A DNA stretch of 64,000 nucleotides from Planctomycetota bacterium (GCA_015654675.1 JAATGM010000055.1:186908-250907); one strand, 5' to 3'; numbered from the stretch's first letter, positions 27,204-39,587 are shown. Numbers and translations: made by a program. The notes: generated by a model not told the origin, from the sequence alone.

Positions 27204-28232
27204 ATGTTCAATCGAGGCCGTGCAGTTGCCGTAAGCGCGTTGCTGGTGGGACTTGCGTTGGCGATGCCCCGAAGCGTGGTGGCTGACGAGAGTGAGTCGC
27301 CGGTGAAGATCGTGCGGGTGCTGGCCGTCGAGCCGTCTGATTCGGCGGTCGGCCGGTACCGAATTGTGTTCGAGGTGGATCGGCCGCTGCCCGCGCCGCG
27401 CGGGGCGATGCCGGGAGTGGGCTTCTGGCTCGATCGACAGGCGGTGAAGCTGCCGCAGGACCCGCGCGACCAGACGCTGCTGTTCGGATACTTCGACGAG
27501 CTTCCGGACAAGGCGGCCGTTCTTCGGGCGATGCGAATCGGGCGACCAGAGGTTGATGCGCCGGCCGGACCCGAGACAGCCGTGGTGGACGCGCGGACTC
27601 TATTGGCGACCGCGCGACCGCGCGGCGGTGAATACGAGGCATCATTTATCCGCCGCTCGGCGGACGTGTTGGATCTGCTCTCGGCGTGGAACTCTGCCAG
27701 CGTGGTCATCGTCGGCAAGTTTGTGCGGCGCGATACGGCGCGCGAGGAACCGAGCAAGACGCGACTTGCGTTCGTGGTGGAGAAGGTGATTCGCGGTGAT
27801 GGCTTCCGCCCGGGACAAACCGAGGAATTCATTAGCACGTCTCGCGAGCATCAACTCGAGACCGGCGCTCGCTATGTCCTGTTCGTCTCCAAATCCGCGC
27901 GGGGCGGCCACGATTTCAATTGGGTGCGAATCTGGTGGCCCGAACGGGACGATGTCCTGCAGTTTGTCGAGCGGATTGCCGCGATGGGAGACATCAGCGG
28001 GGCCGACGCGGCAAATCGAGACAAGGCGCGGCCGATTTTGGTGGAAGGGCTGTCGAGTCCGGCGGCCGAGGTCCGCCGCACGGCGGCCGCGACTCTGGCG
28101 CGAGCGCCATTTGCGGGCCAGCGTCTGACACGCGAGCAAACCGCGATGTTACGCGGGCGGGTTGCGTCCGAGCCGTCGCCCGAAGTAAAGCAGGCGATGG
28201 AGCAACTGCTGCAGTTCGAGGGATCACCCTGA
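27204..28232 (+). CDS. Exported hypothetical protein with HEAT-like C-terminus
   Basis: 342 residues from ATG 27204, set by a GGGAGA ribosome site 22 bases after the upstream stop; the frame stays open further back inside the hydrolase gene. Signal peptide SALLVGLALAMPRSVVA. The middle resembles TIMP/NTR-like secreted domains (VVIVGKFVRRD, YVLFVSKSARGG), and the end has helical repeat-like segments (GLSSPAAEVRRTAAATLARA). Function unknown. Its TGA abuts the mqnA stop on the other strand (shared TGATCA). Confidence 0.72.
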   Translation: MFNRGRAVAVSALLVGLALAMPRSVVADESESPVKIVRVLAVEPSDSAVGRYRIVFEVDRPLPAPRGAMPGVGFWLDRQAVKLPQDPRDQTLLFGYFDELPDKAAVLRAMRIGRPEVDAPAGPETAVVDARTLLATARPRGGEYEASFIRRSADVLDLLSAWNSASVVIVGKFVRRDTAREEPSKTRLAFVVEKVIRGDGFRPGQTEEFISTSREHQLETGARYVLFVSKSARGGHDFNWVRIWWPERDDVLQFVERIAAMGDISGADAANRDKARPILVEGLSSPAAEVRRTAAATLARAPFAGQRLTREQTAMLRGRVASEPSPEVKQAMEQLLQFEGSP

Positions 28233-29024
28233 TCAGAGCAAACCGAGGCGGCGGGCGCGGGCTTCAAACGCCTCCATCGCCGTCAGCATGGCGGGCGTGA
28301 GCTTGTAGCGGAGCGTGTCGCACAGATAGCGTTTCGCCAGCGAAGCTGGCCAGGCATGATCGCGGGCAAAGCGTTCGGCGAGTTCGGCGGCGCAGGCGAC
28401 ACCTTCGTCGCGGGCGCGCTCCAGCGTGTGAACCATTTCAGTGGAATCGAAGTCGGCATGGGTGGCCCACACAGCAAAAACAAATGGGTGGCCGGTGAGG
28501 TGTCGCCACGCGCCGCCCAAATCCGTTTCAAAACCGTAGCCGCGCGGGGCGTCGGTGACGACCTTGTCTCCGATGAGCAGCAACGCGTCGATATCGTCGC
28601 GCGGGATCTGGGCAGACCAGGGAACGACCTCCAGTCGGCGATGATAGAGTTCGCTCCAGATGACTTGCGCGAGGATGACGGATGTGTGCGAGTCCGGGTC
28701 GGCGTGCAGACGCGTCACGCGATCGGGCGGCATGCGCGAAAAGGCGCGGACCGTGAGCGTCTCGGCCTCCGAGGCGATGCAACAATCGGAGATTCGGCGA
28801 AAGCGCCCGGCGGAGCGATGCAGATCGACGACCGGCAGCATCGCGGCATCGACCTGGCGGGTGGCCAGTAGCTCGACCAGCGCGGCCGGTACCGCCGGGG
28901 TCAGCCGAATGGTCGAGTCGTTGGTCAGGCGATCGATGAGGGGTCGGGAATTGAGGAACGAAACAGCGCCAAGGGTCCACAGTCGCGGGGTCGTGGGGTG
29001 CGTTATGACGGCGGGGCTTTGCAT
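28233..29024 (-). CDS. mqnA: Chorismate dehydratase (futalosine menaquinone pathway)
   Basis: 263 residues. The opening LGAVSFLNSRPLI and the DAAMLPVVDL, TLTVRAFSR, DALLLIGDKVV and HLTGHPFVFAVWA segments match MqnA, a periplasmic-binding-protein-like enzyme that dehydrates chorismate to 3-enolpyruvyl-benzoate. It implies menaquinone synthesis by the futalosine route, as in many planctomycetes. Partner genes mqnB-E are not in the window. A TATAAT hexamer sits 9 bases before the ATG with no Shine-Dalgarno. Confidence 0.9.
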   Translation of the reverse strand: MQSPAVITHPTTPRLWTLGAVSFLNSRPLIDRLTNDSTIRLTPAVPAALVELLATRQVDAAMLPVVDLHRSAGRFRRISDCCIASEAETLTVRAFSRMPPDRVTRLHADPDSHTSVILAQVIWSELYHRRLEVVPWSAQIPRDDIDALLLIGDKVVTDAPRGYGFETDLGGAWRHLTGHPFVFAVWATHADFDSTEMVHTLERARDEGVACAAELAERFARDHAWPASLAKRYLCDTLRYKLTPAMLTAMEAFEARARRLGLL

Positions 29025-29033
29025 GGGCCTGAG

Positions 29034-29039
29034 ATTATA
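29034..29039 (-). promoter_or_regulatory. Consensus TATAAT 9 bases before mqnA ATG
   Basis: Exact -10 consensus on the minus strand, with 9 bases between it and the mqnA start codon. Initiation from it would give a leaderless or nearly leaderless mRNA. No recognisable -35. Confidence 0.5.
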
Positions 29040-29150
29040 CCGATATAGAGTTGGAAGCAGCGGCGATGCCGGGTGTTATGCAGGTTTCAAAAGGGATGAA
29101 ACCGTGGCGGCCGGGGCGGGTAGAATGGTGCATCTCGCAGGAGAATCTCG

Positions 29151-29327
29151 ATGGACGGGACGACAGTCAATCCGACACTTCAGGACTACCTCACGCTTTT
29201 CATCGACGCCGGTTTCACGACCGCCAACACGCTCGTGACCGCATTCCTCGCCCTGGTACCGACCCTGATTCAGGCGGTCGTGAATCTCCTGGTCGGGGCG
29301 TTCTACAACGCGAATCCAACGAGTTAG
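29151..29327 (+). CDS. Small hydrophobic protein (58 aa)
   Basis: 58 residues beginning MDGTTVNPTLQDYLTLFIDA, then a long hydrophobic stretch (TLVTAFLALVPTLIQAVVNL) and ending NANPTS. AGGAGA 7 bases before the ATG and a TAGAAT at 29121-29126 support expression. The sequence could be one membrane helix or an amphipathic peptide. It resembles in style, not clearly in sequence, the 45-residue peptide at 39450. No family recognised. Confidence 0.6.
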   Translation: MDGTTVNPTLQDYLTLFIDAGFTTANTLVTAFLALVPTLIQAVVNLLVGAFYNANPTS

Positions 29328-29700
29328 GGTCAGCACTCTAATTTGAGGGGGGTTCCCGCGATGCCCGTCCTTGACGGACGGGTGCCTTGGGACGTAAACT
29401 CGTCGGCTTGGCGAGCATAATTCTTTTAACGACAAATAGTTGTGGATTTGGAATCGGCGGAGTGATCGCCCGATTCCATAATGCCGTGCGACCGCGATTT
29501 ATTGAGCGCTTGTTTGGGCGCGCAACTTGTAGCGGTCGTCGGCGGCATAGCGACGCAGCGGCGAAAGCGGCTAAACTCCGTCTTCACGTCGATCGAAACA
29601 TATCGATTGGCGTCCATGGTGGTAGTTACGCGGTGGTCGAGTGATTGGCGTCGCAGGCGAAGCACGGGCATCGATATCGATCGCGAGCGAGTAGAGGCGT
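29328..29700. other. Intergenic region, ~370 bp, with hairpin
   Basis: Between the 58-aa protein and the EIIA gene. It contains the hairpin CCCGTCC-TTGAC-GGACGGG (29364-29382; no following T-run) and an AT-rich patch near 29417-29460. Open frames here on both strands look non-coding (Arg-rich, no ribosome sites). Probably the promoter region of the PTS genes plus a terminator-like hairpin. Confidence 0.45.
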
Positions 29701-30174
29701 ATGAAATTAGCCGATTTCGTGGTCACTGAGGCAATCGTGCCAAACCTCGACGCGACCGATCGCAACGGGGTCATCCGGGCGCTGGTGAGCGGGCTGGCGG
29801 CGGCCGGAGAAATAGAACCGGCTGACGTTGAAACGATTGCGAAGGCGATCATTCAGCGCGAAAACCAGGGAAGCACGGGCTTTGGCAAGGGCGTGGCCGT
29901 TCCGCATGTGAAGCATCCCAAGATCAAGCGGATCATGGCGGCGGTGGGTCGCTCGGCGGGTGGCGTCGATTTCGCCGCGCTGGACCGAGCGCCGGTCTAT
30001 ATCGTCGTGCTGCTGCTCTCGCCGCCCGAGAATCCGGATGGTCACCTGCAGGCGATGGAAAACATTTTCCGGCATCTGCAGCGCGACAACTTCCGGCGGT
30101 TCCTGCGACAGGCCGAGACGACGGCTGAGATTGTGGATTTGATCAAGGAGGCCGATGCGATGCCGACGGGCTGA
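29701..30174 (+). CDS. PTS EIIA domain protein (fructose/PtsN type)
   Basis: 157 residues with the EIIA(Fru/Ntr) fold: GSTGFGKGVAVPHVKHP places the phosphorylated histidine at H69. The ending QRDNFRRFLRQAETTAEIVDL is also typical. No EIIB or EIIC domain is attached, so this is a PtsN-like regulatory EIIA or a soluble component. It opens a run EIIA-HPr-EI with 59- and 72-base gaps. The phosphate would come from EI via HPr. Confidence 0.88.
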   Translation: MKLADFVVTEAIVPNLDATDRNGVIRALVSGLAAAGEIEPADVETIAKAIIQRENQGSTGFGKGVAVPHVKHPKIKRIMAAVGRSAGGVDFAALDRAPVYIVVLLLSPPENPDGHLQAMENIFRHLQRDNFRRFLRQAETTAEIVDLIKEADAMPTG

Positions 30175-30233
30175 AGTCCGTCGCGCGGCGCAATCGGATT
30201 AGACCTGAGTCCGTGAGTATTGCTCCCTCCACC

Positions 30234-30518
30234 ATGGCTGAGAATTCCACCCACATCGAGCGCGAGGTGACGATCATCAATTCGCAGGGGCTGCATGCGC
30301 GCCCCGTGATGCGATTTGTCGATATCGCCAACCAGTTCCAGTCGACGGTCAAAGTGAAAAAGGGGACCGTGAGCGTCGACGGCAAGAGCCCGATGGAAAT
30401 GATGCTTCTTGAGGCGACGTCGGGGACGCGGCTGCAGCTCGTCGCGGACGGGCAGGATGCGGCAGCACTGATCGATGCGCTGGCGAAGCTGGTCGCGGAC
30501 AAGTTTCACGAGGATTGA
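30234..30518 (+). CDS. HPr phosphocarrier protein
   Basis: About 94 residues. The active histidine is H21 in NSQGLHARP. A serine at 52 in DGKSPMEMM sits where HPr kinase acts in Gram-positive and some Gram-negative HPrs. It transfers phosphate from EI to EIIA. ATG 30234 was preferred; a GTG at 30213 is in frame and would add seven residues. Neither start has a clear Shine-Dalgarno, and the gene is likely cotranscribed with its neighbours. Confidence 0.9.
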   Translation: MAENSTHIEREVTIINSQGLHARPVMRFVDIANQFQSTVKVKKGTVSVDGKSPMEMMLLEATSGTRLQLVADGQDAAALIDALAKLVADKFHED

Positions 30519-30590
30519 TCGCCGAATCCGGGGGCGAGGGCGTCGGCGGACGGCGCGGGTCCGGCGGCCGTCGTTCGAGGTTTTGAATTC

Positions 30591-32333
<1,743 letters not shown>

Positions 32334-32336
32334 CAT

Positions 32337-32353
32337 CCCCCATCAATCGGGGG
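32337..32353 (+). terminator. Hairpin after ptsI, terminator-like
   Basis: CCCCC-N7-GGGGG begins 4 bases after the ptsI stop. There is no T-run, so it may stall transcription or stabilise the 3' end rather than act as a classic intrinsic terminator. Confidence 0.3.
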
Positions 32354-32469
32354 GCCGGCGGCACGGCCGCGGTCCTTTGATTTGCAACATTCAGGAAAAT
32401 GTCGGGGTTTTGCGCGGCGGTGGCGTTCATTGCTGCGGGACGAAGCCCCCGAACACAAGAAAGCAGGGA

Positions 32470-33138
32470 TTGTCGGTAGGGTTAGTTCATCGGCTGGCTT
32501 TTCGCTTTGCCATTCAGGGTGATCTTCGATTCATTTCGCATCACGATACCGTGCGGCTTTTTGAACGGGCGCTGGCGCGGGCGGATGTTCCGGTGCGGCG
32601 GTCCGGCGGATTCAATCCGCGGCCGCGCGTATCGCTGCCGCTTCCGCGAAGCGTCGGGATCGCATCCCGCGATGAGTTGCTGATCGTTGAGTTGTCGGCC
32701 CCGATGGGCTGCGACGCGGCGATTGAGCGGCTGGCACGGCAGCTTCCGGCGGACATCCGACTGAACAGCGCGATGGCCTTGAGCGAGCGGAGCACATGTC
32801 TTCCGCTCGCGGCGAGCTATTCGCTGCCGATCGAGCCGGATGAGGCGCCAGACCTGGCGAAACGCGTCGGCGAGTTCATGGCGGGCGGAGCGGCGAATGT
32901 TTCGCGGCACGTCCACAAGAGCGGACGCGAGCGAACGATCGACGTGCGGACCTTCGTAACGGAGGCGCGCGTGGATGATCGCCGGCTGCACTGGACGCAG
33001 ACGATCACACAAAACGGTACGGCGAAGCCGGCCGAGGTGCTGACGGCACTGGGGATTGACCCCGGAGAGCGGATGCACCGGATCGAGCGAGCAAGCGTCG
33101 AATACGACGTTTCGCCGTCCTCTCCCCAACCCACCTGA
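32470..33138 (+). CDS. DUF2344/TIGR03936-type protein
   Basis: About 222 residues. The opening FRFAIQGDLRFISHHD, then RLFERALARADVP and GGFNPRPRVSLPLPRSVGI, match the DUF2344 family. Members are usually encoded beside or fused to a radical SAM protein (TIGR03960) and next to RNase G and ribosomal protein genes. Here RNase E/G follows 23 bases after the stop, but the radical SAM partner is not adjacent. The start is uncertain: TTG at 32470 is suggested since homology-like sequence begins a few codons later and no ATG is available. Confidence 0.75.
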   Translation: MSVGLVHRLAFRFAIQGDLRFISHHDTVRLFERALARADVPVRRSGGFNPRPRVSLPLPRSVGIASRDELLIVELSAPMGCDAAIERLARQLPADIRLNSAMALSERSTCLPLAASYSLPIEPDEAPDLAKRVGEFMAGGAANVSRHVHKSGRERTIDVRTFVTEARVDDRRLHWTQTITQNGTAKPAEVLTALGIDPGERMHRIERASVEYDVSPSSPQPT

Positions 33139-33161
33139 CAAGTCCCAGAAAGGCAACACAC

Positions 33162-35630
33162 ATGGGACCCAGAAGAAAACCAGCAACATTTGCGAGGCAG
33201 CAGCGCGATCTCGAGGATCGACGACGCGGAGCGGTACCGCCGCGGCCGCCGGCTGTCCGGCCGACGCCGCTGCCGCCGACGGATTCGTCGGACGGATTTG
33301 GCGGATTCGCCGAGGGAATCCTCGAAGAGACGCCGCCAGCACCACCACCGCCACCGGCCGCACGGCGCGACGAGTCGTCGAACCGAGAAAATGCCGGCGC
33401 GACGCCCGGCAATGGAACGGCGGGACAGAACCTAACCGACGAGGCTGGCGCGGCTGACGGCCAGCGACCGCGGCGGCGACGCGGACGACGCGGCGGACGC
33501 CGCCACCGACGGCGCGAGCAGCGCGACATGGACACGGCGGCCGAGGCGTCGGCCGACTCGGTGCAGGATGCCGAAGACGCAGCGGGTGAAAACGCCGTGA
33601 TTGAAACTCCGCCAGCCCGGCCCGGCGCGCCGAAGCGCGGGATAGTCGAGCCGGAAGACGGTGAGCCGGCCGAATTAGTGGCGGAGGGCGAAACGCTCTC
33701 GACCGAGTCGCCGTCGGAATCGGCGACGCGAAGCGAAGGCGAGCGGACGGACGGACGTGGAAGACGTCGCGGTCGCCGCGGCGGGCGCGGCCGGGGCGGA
33801 CGCGATCGGCGTCGAGACGACGAAATCGAATCGCGCGAGACGGACGACGACGGCGAAGAAATCACCGTCGACGGTCCCGATGTTCGACGGCGGGCTGAGC
33901 CGGCGGCGGATGTTGAGGACGAATTGGACGACGACGTCGAAGCGACGGGCGGCGTCGTTGTGCGGCCGATCACCGAGCCGCATCGTTCGATGGTGCGCGA
34001 CGGTCGCGAGATGCTCATCAACGTGGCTGACGCGGACGAGTGCCGCATCGCCATGCTGCTCTCGGGCCGGCTGGACGAGCTCTACATGGAGCGCGTTTCC
34101 TCGGCGTCGCACGTCGGCAATATCTATAAGGGCCGCGTCACCAACGTCGAGCCGTCCATTCAGGCGGCATTCGTCGATTTCGGTCTGACGACCCACGGCT
34201 TCCTGCACATCAGCGACCTTCACCCGAAGTATTTCCCGAACGGCGGATCCGAGACGGAGCAGGTCGGGCGAAAGACGCCGCGGCGCGAGCGGCCGCCGAT
34301 TCAGCGCTGTCTGCGGCGCGGTCAGGAAGTGATCGTCCAGATCACGAAGGAAGGCATCGGCACGAAGGGGCCGACGCTGACGACGTACATCTCGGTGCCG
34401 GGCCGCTTCCTGGTGATGATGCCCGACATGAACGAGCTGGGCGTCTCGCGAAAGATTGAGGACGAAGAGACGCGTCGCGAGTTGCGGACGATGCTCAGCC
34501 AGCTTTCGCTGCCGACCAACTTCGGGTTCATCATGCGGACCGCGGCGATCGGGCGAACCAAGCGCGATTTGCAGCGCGATCTGACCTATCTGCTGCGACT
34601 GTGGAAGTCGACCGAGGATCGCATCCGTAACGAGCGAGCGCCGTGCGTGCTCTACCAGGAGTCGGACCTCGTCATCCGGACAATTCGCGACGTGTTCGAC
34701 GCGGACGTGAAGCGGATCGTGTGCGACCACCTGCCGACAGCCGAGCGCATCGCCGAGTTCTTGTCGATCGCCTCGCCGAAGAGCCGCGACAGCGTGTTCC
34801 ACTATACGGTGCGCGAGCCGCTCTTCCACCTGTTCAACATCGAGGCCGAAATCGAGAAGCTGCACAGCAAGCACGTACCGTTGCCGTGTGGCGGGTCGCT
34901 CGTAATTGAGTCGACCGAGGCGCTGGTGGCGATCGACGTGAACAGCGGGCGATTCCGCGTGCCCGACGATCCTGACGAAACTGCGCGACGCGTCAATCTG
35001 GAAGCGGCGGAAGAGATCGCCCGGCAGCTTCGTCTGCGCGACTTGGGCGGCCTGATCATCTGCGACTTCATCGATATGCGGCTTGAGAAGAACAAGCGGT
35101 CTGTCGAGCGGCGGCTGCGCGACGCGCTGAAGCACCACAAGGAGCGGGCCAAACTGCTCAAGATGTCGCGCTTCGGCATTATCGAAATGACGCGGCAACG
35201 GCAGCGGCCGTCGATTAGCCGATCTGTCTACCAGGACTGCCCGCGCTGCCGCGGGACCGGCATGGTCAAGACGCCCGAGTCGGTGACGCTGGACGTTATG
35301 CGGGCCATCGCCGTGGCGGCCCAGCTGGAGAACGTGGCCATCATCGACGTGCAGCTTTCGATCGCCGTGGGCAACCACCTACTCAATCGCAAGCGGCGCA
35401 TCGTCGGCGAACTTGAGCACGACACCGGCCGGACCATCATCATCCGCGGTATCGAGGGCTTCGCCGTGGATGAGGTGCGATACAGTTGCACCGATCGGCG
35501 CGGCCGCGAGATTCCATTCACGGATGTACACGCGGTGCTGCCGACGGCGGGTCCGGGCGGCCGGGCTCAGGCGGCTGCAGCCCTGCCGGGCGGCGGACCG
35601 GCTCCGCGGGTGCACGGATCGCACGGTTGA
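33162..35630 (+). CDS. Ribonuclease E/G family protein
   Basis: 822 residues. The first ~280 are low-complexity Pro/Arg/Asp/Glu-rich sequence with an RRRGRRGGRRHRRR run. Core: an S1-like RNA-binding region from ~281 (YMERVSSASHVGNIYKGRV, FVDFGLTTHGFLH), DNase-I-like catalytic aspartates D592 in ALVAIDVNSGR and D635 in LIICDFIDM, and the zinc-link CPRC (C693, C696). It cleaves single-stranded RNA at AU-rich sites for mRNA decay and rRNA processing. Unlike RNase E of E. coli, the disordered extension is N-terminal. Confidence 0.93.
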   Translation: MGPRRKPATFARQQRDLEDRRRGAVPPRPPAVRPTPLPPTDSSDGFGGFAEGILEETPPAPPPPPAARRDESSNRENAGATPGNGTAGQNLTDEAGAADGQRPRRRRGRRGGRRHRRREQRDMDTAAEASADSVQDAEDAAGENAVIETPPARPGAPKRGIVEPEDGEPAELVAEGETLSTESPSESATRSEGERTDGRGRRRGRRGGRGRGGRDRRRDDEIESRETDDDGEEITVDGPDVRRRAEPAADVEDELDDDVEATGGVVVRPITEPHRSMVRDGREMLINVADADECRIAMLLSGRLDELYMERVSSASHVGNIYKGRVTNVEPSIQAAFVDFGLTTHGFLHISDLHPKYFPNGGSETEQVGRKTPRRERPPIQRCLRRGQEVIVQITKEGIGTKGPTLTTYISVPGRFLVMMPDMNELGVSRKIEDEETRRELRTMLSQLSLPTNFGFIMRTAAIGRTKRDLQRDLTYLLRLWKSTEDRIRNERAPCVLYQESDLVIRTIRDVFDADVKRIVCDHLPTAERIAEFLSIASPKSRDSVFHYTVREPLFHLFNIEAEIEKLHSKHVPLPCGGSLVIESTEALVAIDVNSGRFRVPDDPDETARRVNLEAAEEIARQLRLRDLGGLIICDFIDMRLEKNKRSVERRLRDALKHHKERAKLLKMSRFGIIEMTRQRQRPSISRSVYQDCPRCRGTGMVKTPESVTLDVMRAIAVAAQLENVAIIDVQLSIAVGNHLLNRKRRIVGELEHDTGRTIIIRGIEGFAVDEVRYSCTDRRGREIPFTDVHAVLPTAGPGGRAQAAAALPGGGPAPRVHGSHG

Positions 35631-35641
35631 GGCGGGCGAAG

Positions 35642-36340
35642 ATGACGGAAAGGATTCTGGTCATGCAGGGACGAGTTTTCGGCGCGAGGTCCCGTGGGAT
35701 GCGGGCCGCGCTTGTGGCGGCGTTCGGATTGGGTGCCATCGGCCCGTTGAGCGGCTGTGCGGTGCAGTGGGATCTCAACTACGACGTGGCGTCGAGCCGG
35801 GCTCGCAGCCAGAACAAGCCGATGCTGCTCTATTTCAAGGATTGGAGCTCGCCGGAACATCGCGAACTGGTGGTGAACCTGTTCGAGAACCCGACGGTCG
35901 CGAAAGAGCTCGCCCAGACGGTGAACTGCGAACTGCTGCATAACTGGGGCCCCGAGGCAAAGCGCTACAACACGCTCAACAGCCCGCAGACCTTCGTGTT
36001 CTGCCGGCCGGACGGAACCGAAGTGGGGCGTCTGGCGGCGGGCAAGTCGGGCATCACGCCGCAGAAGTTTGCGGAATGGATTCGCAAGTGCAGATCGGAG
36101 ATGGCCGGTTCGGCGCCGCCGCCCGCGCCACCAGCCGGTGCAGCCCGCGAGAAGGCCGCCGGCACAGCTTCAGTCGCTCCCGCGGACGATGCTCCGGCTT
36201 CCAACGCCCGACCCAGTCCGGCCATTGGTCATGAAGGTGTCCTTGCCAGCGAAGTCGATGTCGAGTCGAGTGAGCGGGCGGCTGACGACGGCGGGGCCGG
36301 CGCAGGGACCACGCCCGACCTGGCCCATCAGTCGCCATAG
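35642..36340 (+). CDS. Thioredoxin-fold lipoprotein lacking the CxxC motif
   Basis: About 232 residues. Signal peptide with lipobox PLSGC. Residues ~55-150 resemble a thioredoxin-like domain (KPMLLYFKDWSSPEHRELV, then VNCELLHNW, FVFCRPDGTEVGRL, FAEWIRKC), but the place of the redox CxxC reads WSSPEH, so oxidoreductase activity is unlikely. The C-terminal ~75 residues are an Ala/Pro/Asp-rich tail. Starts at 35642 and 35663 both have plausible ribosome sites. It follows RNase E/G by 11 bases. Confidence 0.72.
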   Translation: MTERILVMQGRVFGARSRGMRAALVAAFGLGAIGPLSGCAVQWDLNYDVASSRARSQNKPMLLYFKDWSSPEHRELVVNLFENPTVAKELAQTVNCELLHNWGPEAKRYNTLNSPQTFVFCRPDGTEVGRLAAGKSGITPQKFAEWIRKCRSEMAGSAPPPAPPAGAAREKAAGTASVAPADDAPASNARPSPAIGHEGVLASEVDVESSERAADDGGAGAGTTPDLAHQSP

Positions 36341-37068
36341 CGATCGATTCGGATTCCGGCCTTCGTCCCGCGCGTTGAGTGCTCGGTCACTGGTCCGGAC
36401 GGGTGCGGTTTTTGTTTCGAAGGCGATGCAATTGAGAGATGCGGGCTCAGCAAACTTCTCAGGGCCTGGCGGGCTCTGTGTAGACGCACTTTTGCGTTGA
36501 CCTGCTTGATTCCGAGCCGCTCGGCCGTCTCGTCGGTGTCGAGTTGCTCAATATCGCGCAGAATCAGCACCGTTCGATAGGACTCGGGCAGTTGATCGAT
36601 GCACGCGCGAACGCGGGCGCGCAGTTCGCTCGATTCGATCTCGTCGGGCGGCGGGGATCGCCACGCGGCGATGGGGCGGGCATGGTGTCCGGAATCGTCA
36701 AACGCCGGCAGCAGACTTTCGATCGAGACTTCATTTCGCGACCGTCTCGATCGGAGCTTCATCAGGCACGAGTTCACGACAATGCGATGCAGCCAGGTTT
36801 CGATTCTTGACTGGCCCTCGAATCGACCAAGCGATCGAAAGGCCGAAACGAACGCATCCTGAACCGCGTCTGCGGCGTCATCCTCCGCTCGCATGAGCCG
36901 CCGGGCGACGGCCAGCATGCGGCCGCCATATCGCCGCACGAATTCAGTGCTGGATGCCTCGTCGCCGGAGCGGATCCGCGCGATGAGTGCCGCCAATTCG
37001 CCAGCATCGTCGTGCGGATCGACGGCGCGCGCCAGGGTGGAATTCGAAGTGTGGTCTGAAGTCGTCAT
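36328..37068 (-). CDS. ECF-type RNA polymerase sigma factor
   Basis: 246 residues. Region 2: YGGRMLAVARRLMRAEDDAADAVQDAF in outline (DDAADAVQDAFVSAFRSL), then TWLHRIVVNSCLMKLRSRR. Region 4: LPESYRTVLILRDIEQLDTDETAERLGI and VRLHRARQALRSLL in outline. The ~40-residue tail after region 4 is short and basic. GGAGA precedes ATG 37068, which overlaps the stop of the STAS gene (ATGA at 37065-37068). No ZAS-type anti-sigma gene is adjacent. The end overlaps the convergent thioredoxin-fold gene by 13 bases. Confidence 0.9.
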   Translation of the reverse strand: MTTSDHTSNSTLARAVDPHDDAGELAALIARIRSGDEASSTEFVRRYGGRMLAVARRLMRAEDDAADAVQDAFVSAFRSLGRFEGQSRIETWLHRIVVNSCLMKLRSRRSRNEVSIESLLPAFDDSGHHARPIAAWRSPPPDEIESSELRARVRACIDQLPESYRTVLILRDIEQLDTDETAERLGIKQVNAKVRLHRARQALRSLLSPHLSIASPSKQKPHPSGPVTEHSTRGTKAGIRIDRYGD

Positions 37069-37367
37069 GGTTTCTCCGGGTTCAGAAGTTCCGAAATGAA
37101 GTGCGAACAAGCGGCGAGCGTCGCGCCACCAGCAAGCAAATCCCGAATCAGTTGTGCGCCGACCGGGTCGGCGAAGACGAGGGCCGAGAGATCCAGTGTT
37201 CGCCGCTTTTCGTCATCGGCGGTTCTGCAGCACGCGCGGCGGGCCTCGTCGACCCAGGGACCGAGCAGGCGGCCTTCGAGTTTGAATCGCAGCAAATCGT
37301 TCTCTTCGGTCCGTGTGATCTTCAACACTGTGATCTCCGTGTGGCCGGTAGATAAAGCATCCGCCAT
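37065..37367 (-). CDS. STAS-like domain protein coupled to ECF sigma factor
   Basis: 100 residues. FKLEGRLLGPWVDEARRAC, LDLSALVFADPVGAQLIRDL and the overall length fit the STAS fold used by anti-sigma-factor antagonists. The phosphorylatable serine of the DSSG motif is absent (ADPVG), so classic phospho-switching is unlikely. The stop overlaps the ECF sigma start codon, implying coupled translation and a joint role. It might modulate the sigma factor in place of an anti-sigma; this is inference. Confidence 0.75.
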   Translation of the reverse strand: MADALSTGHTEITVLKITRTEENDLLRFKLEGRLLGPWVDEARRACCRTADDEKRRTLDLSALVFADPVGAQLIRDLLAGGATLAACSHFISELLNPEKP

Positions 37368-37520
37368 GCCGGGTCAGATCCATGGTTCGAGATCGGCCGT
37401 AAGGCGTTTACTTGAAACGAGTTGTGAGCTGCGATGTTAACGCGACGATCGCGACGAATCCCCCGAAGTTCCACGAAATATCGTGGCGTCTCACGACGGC
37501 TCGTGGCGGCGTGGGGCGGG

Positions 37521-39419
<1,899 letters not shown>

Positions 39420-39449
39420 GGGAGCGGGGCGTGCGGGAATGATTTGGTT

Positions 39450-39587
39450 TCAAACAAAGAGCGCGAGGGCGCCGGCCTGAAAAAGGCCGCCGAACAAGCT
39501 GGCGAACACCGTGACCAGTGCTGAAAGTACAGCGCCGAACGTGGTGATGAGGGCGGTCAGGATTTCGCCGGTTGCGTCGGTCGTCAT
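39450..39587 (-). CDS. Small hydrophobic protein (45 aa)
   Basis: 45 residues: MTTDATGEILTALITTFGAV, then ALVTVFASLFGGLFQAGALA and a short end. An AGGAGA ribosome site lies 6 bases before ATG 39587. It starts 10 bases after the porin gene, so the two probably share an mRNA. It could be a one-helix membrane peptide or amphipathic surface-active peptide. No family recognised. Confidence 0.6.
   Translation of the reverse strand: MTTDATGEILTALITTFGAVLSALVTVFASLFGGLFQAGALALFV

Noticed and set aside
29364..29382. CCCGTCC hairpin as an intrinsic terminator
   Set aside because: The stem is good but no T-run follows; listed only as part of the intergenic region.
29387..29644. 85-codon frame with a signal-like N-terminus before the EIIA gene
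   Set aside because: After ~25 hydrophobic residues it becomes Arg/His-rich without structure, and no ribosome site precedes it.
33675..35378. 567-codon open frame on the - strand
   Set aside because: Antisense to RNase E/G; Arg/His/Leu-rich shadow composition and no motifs.
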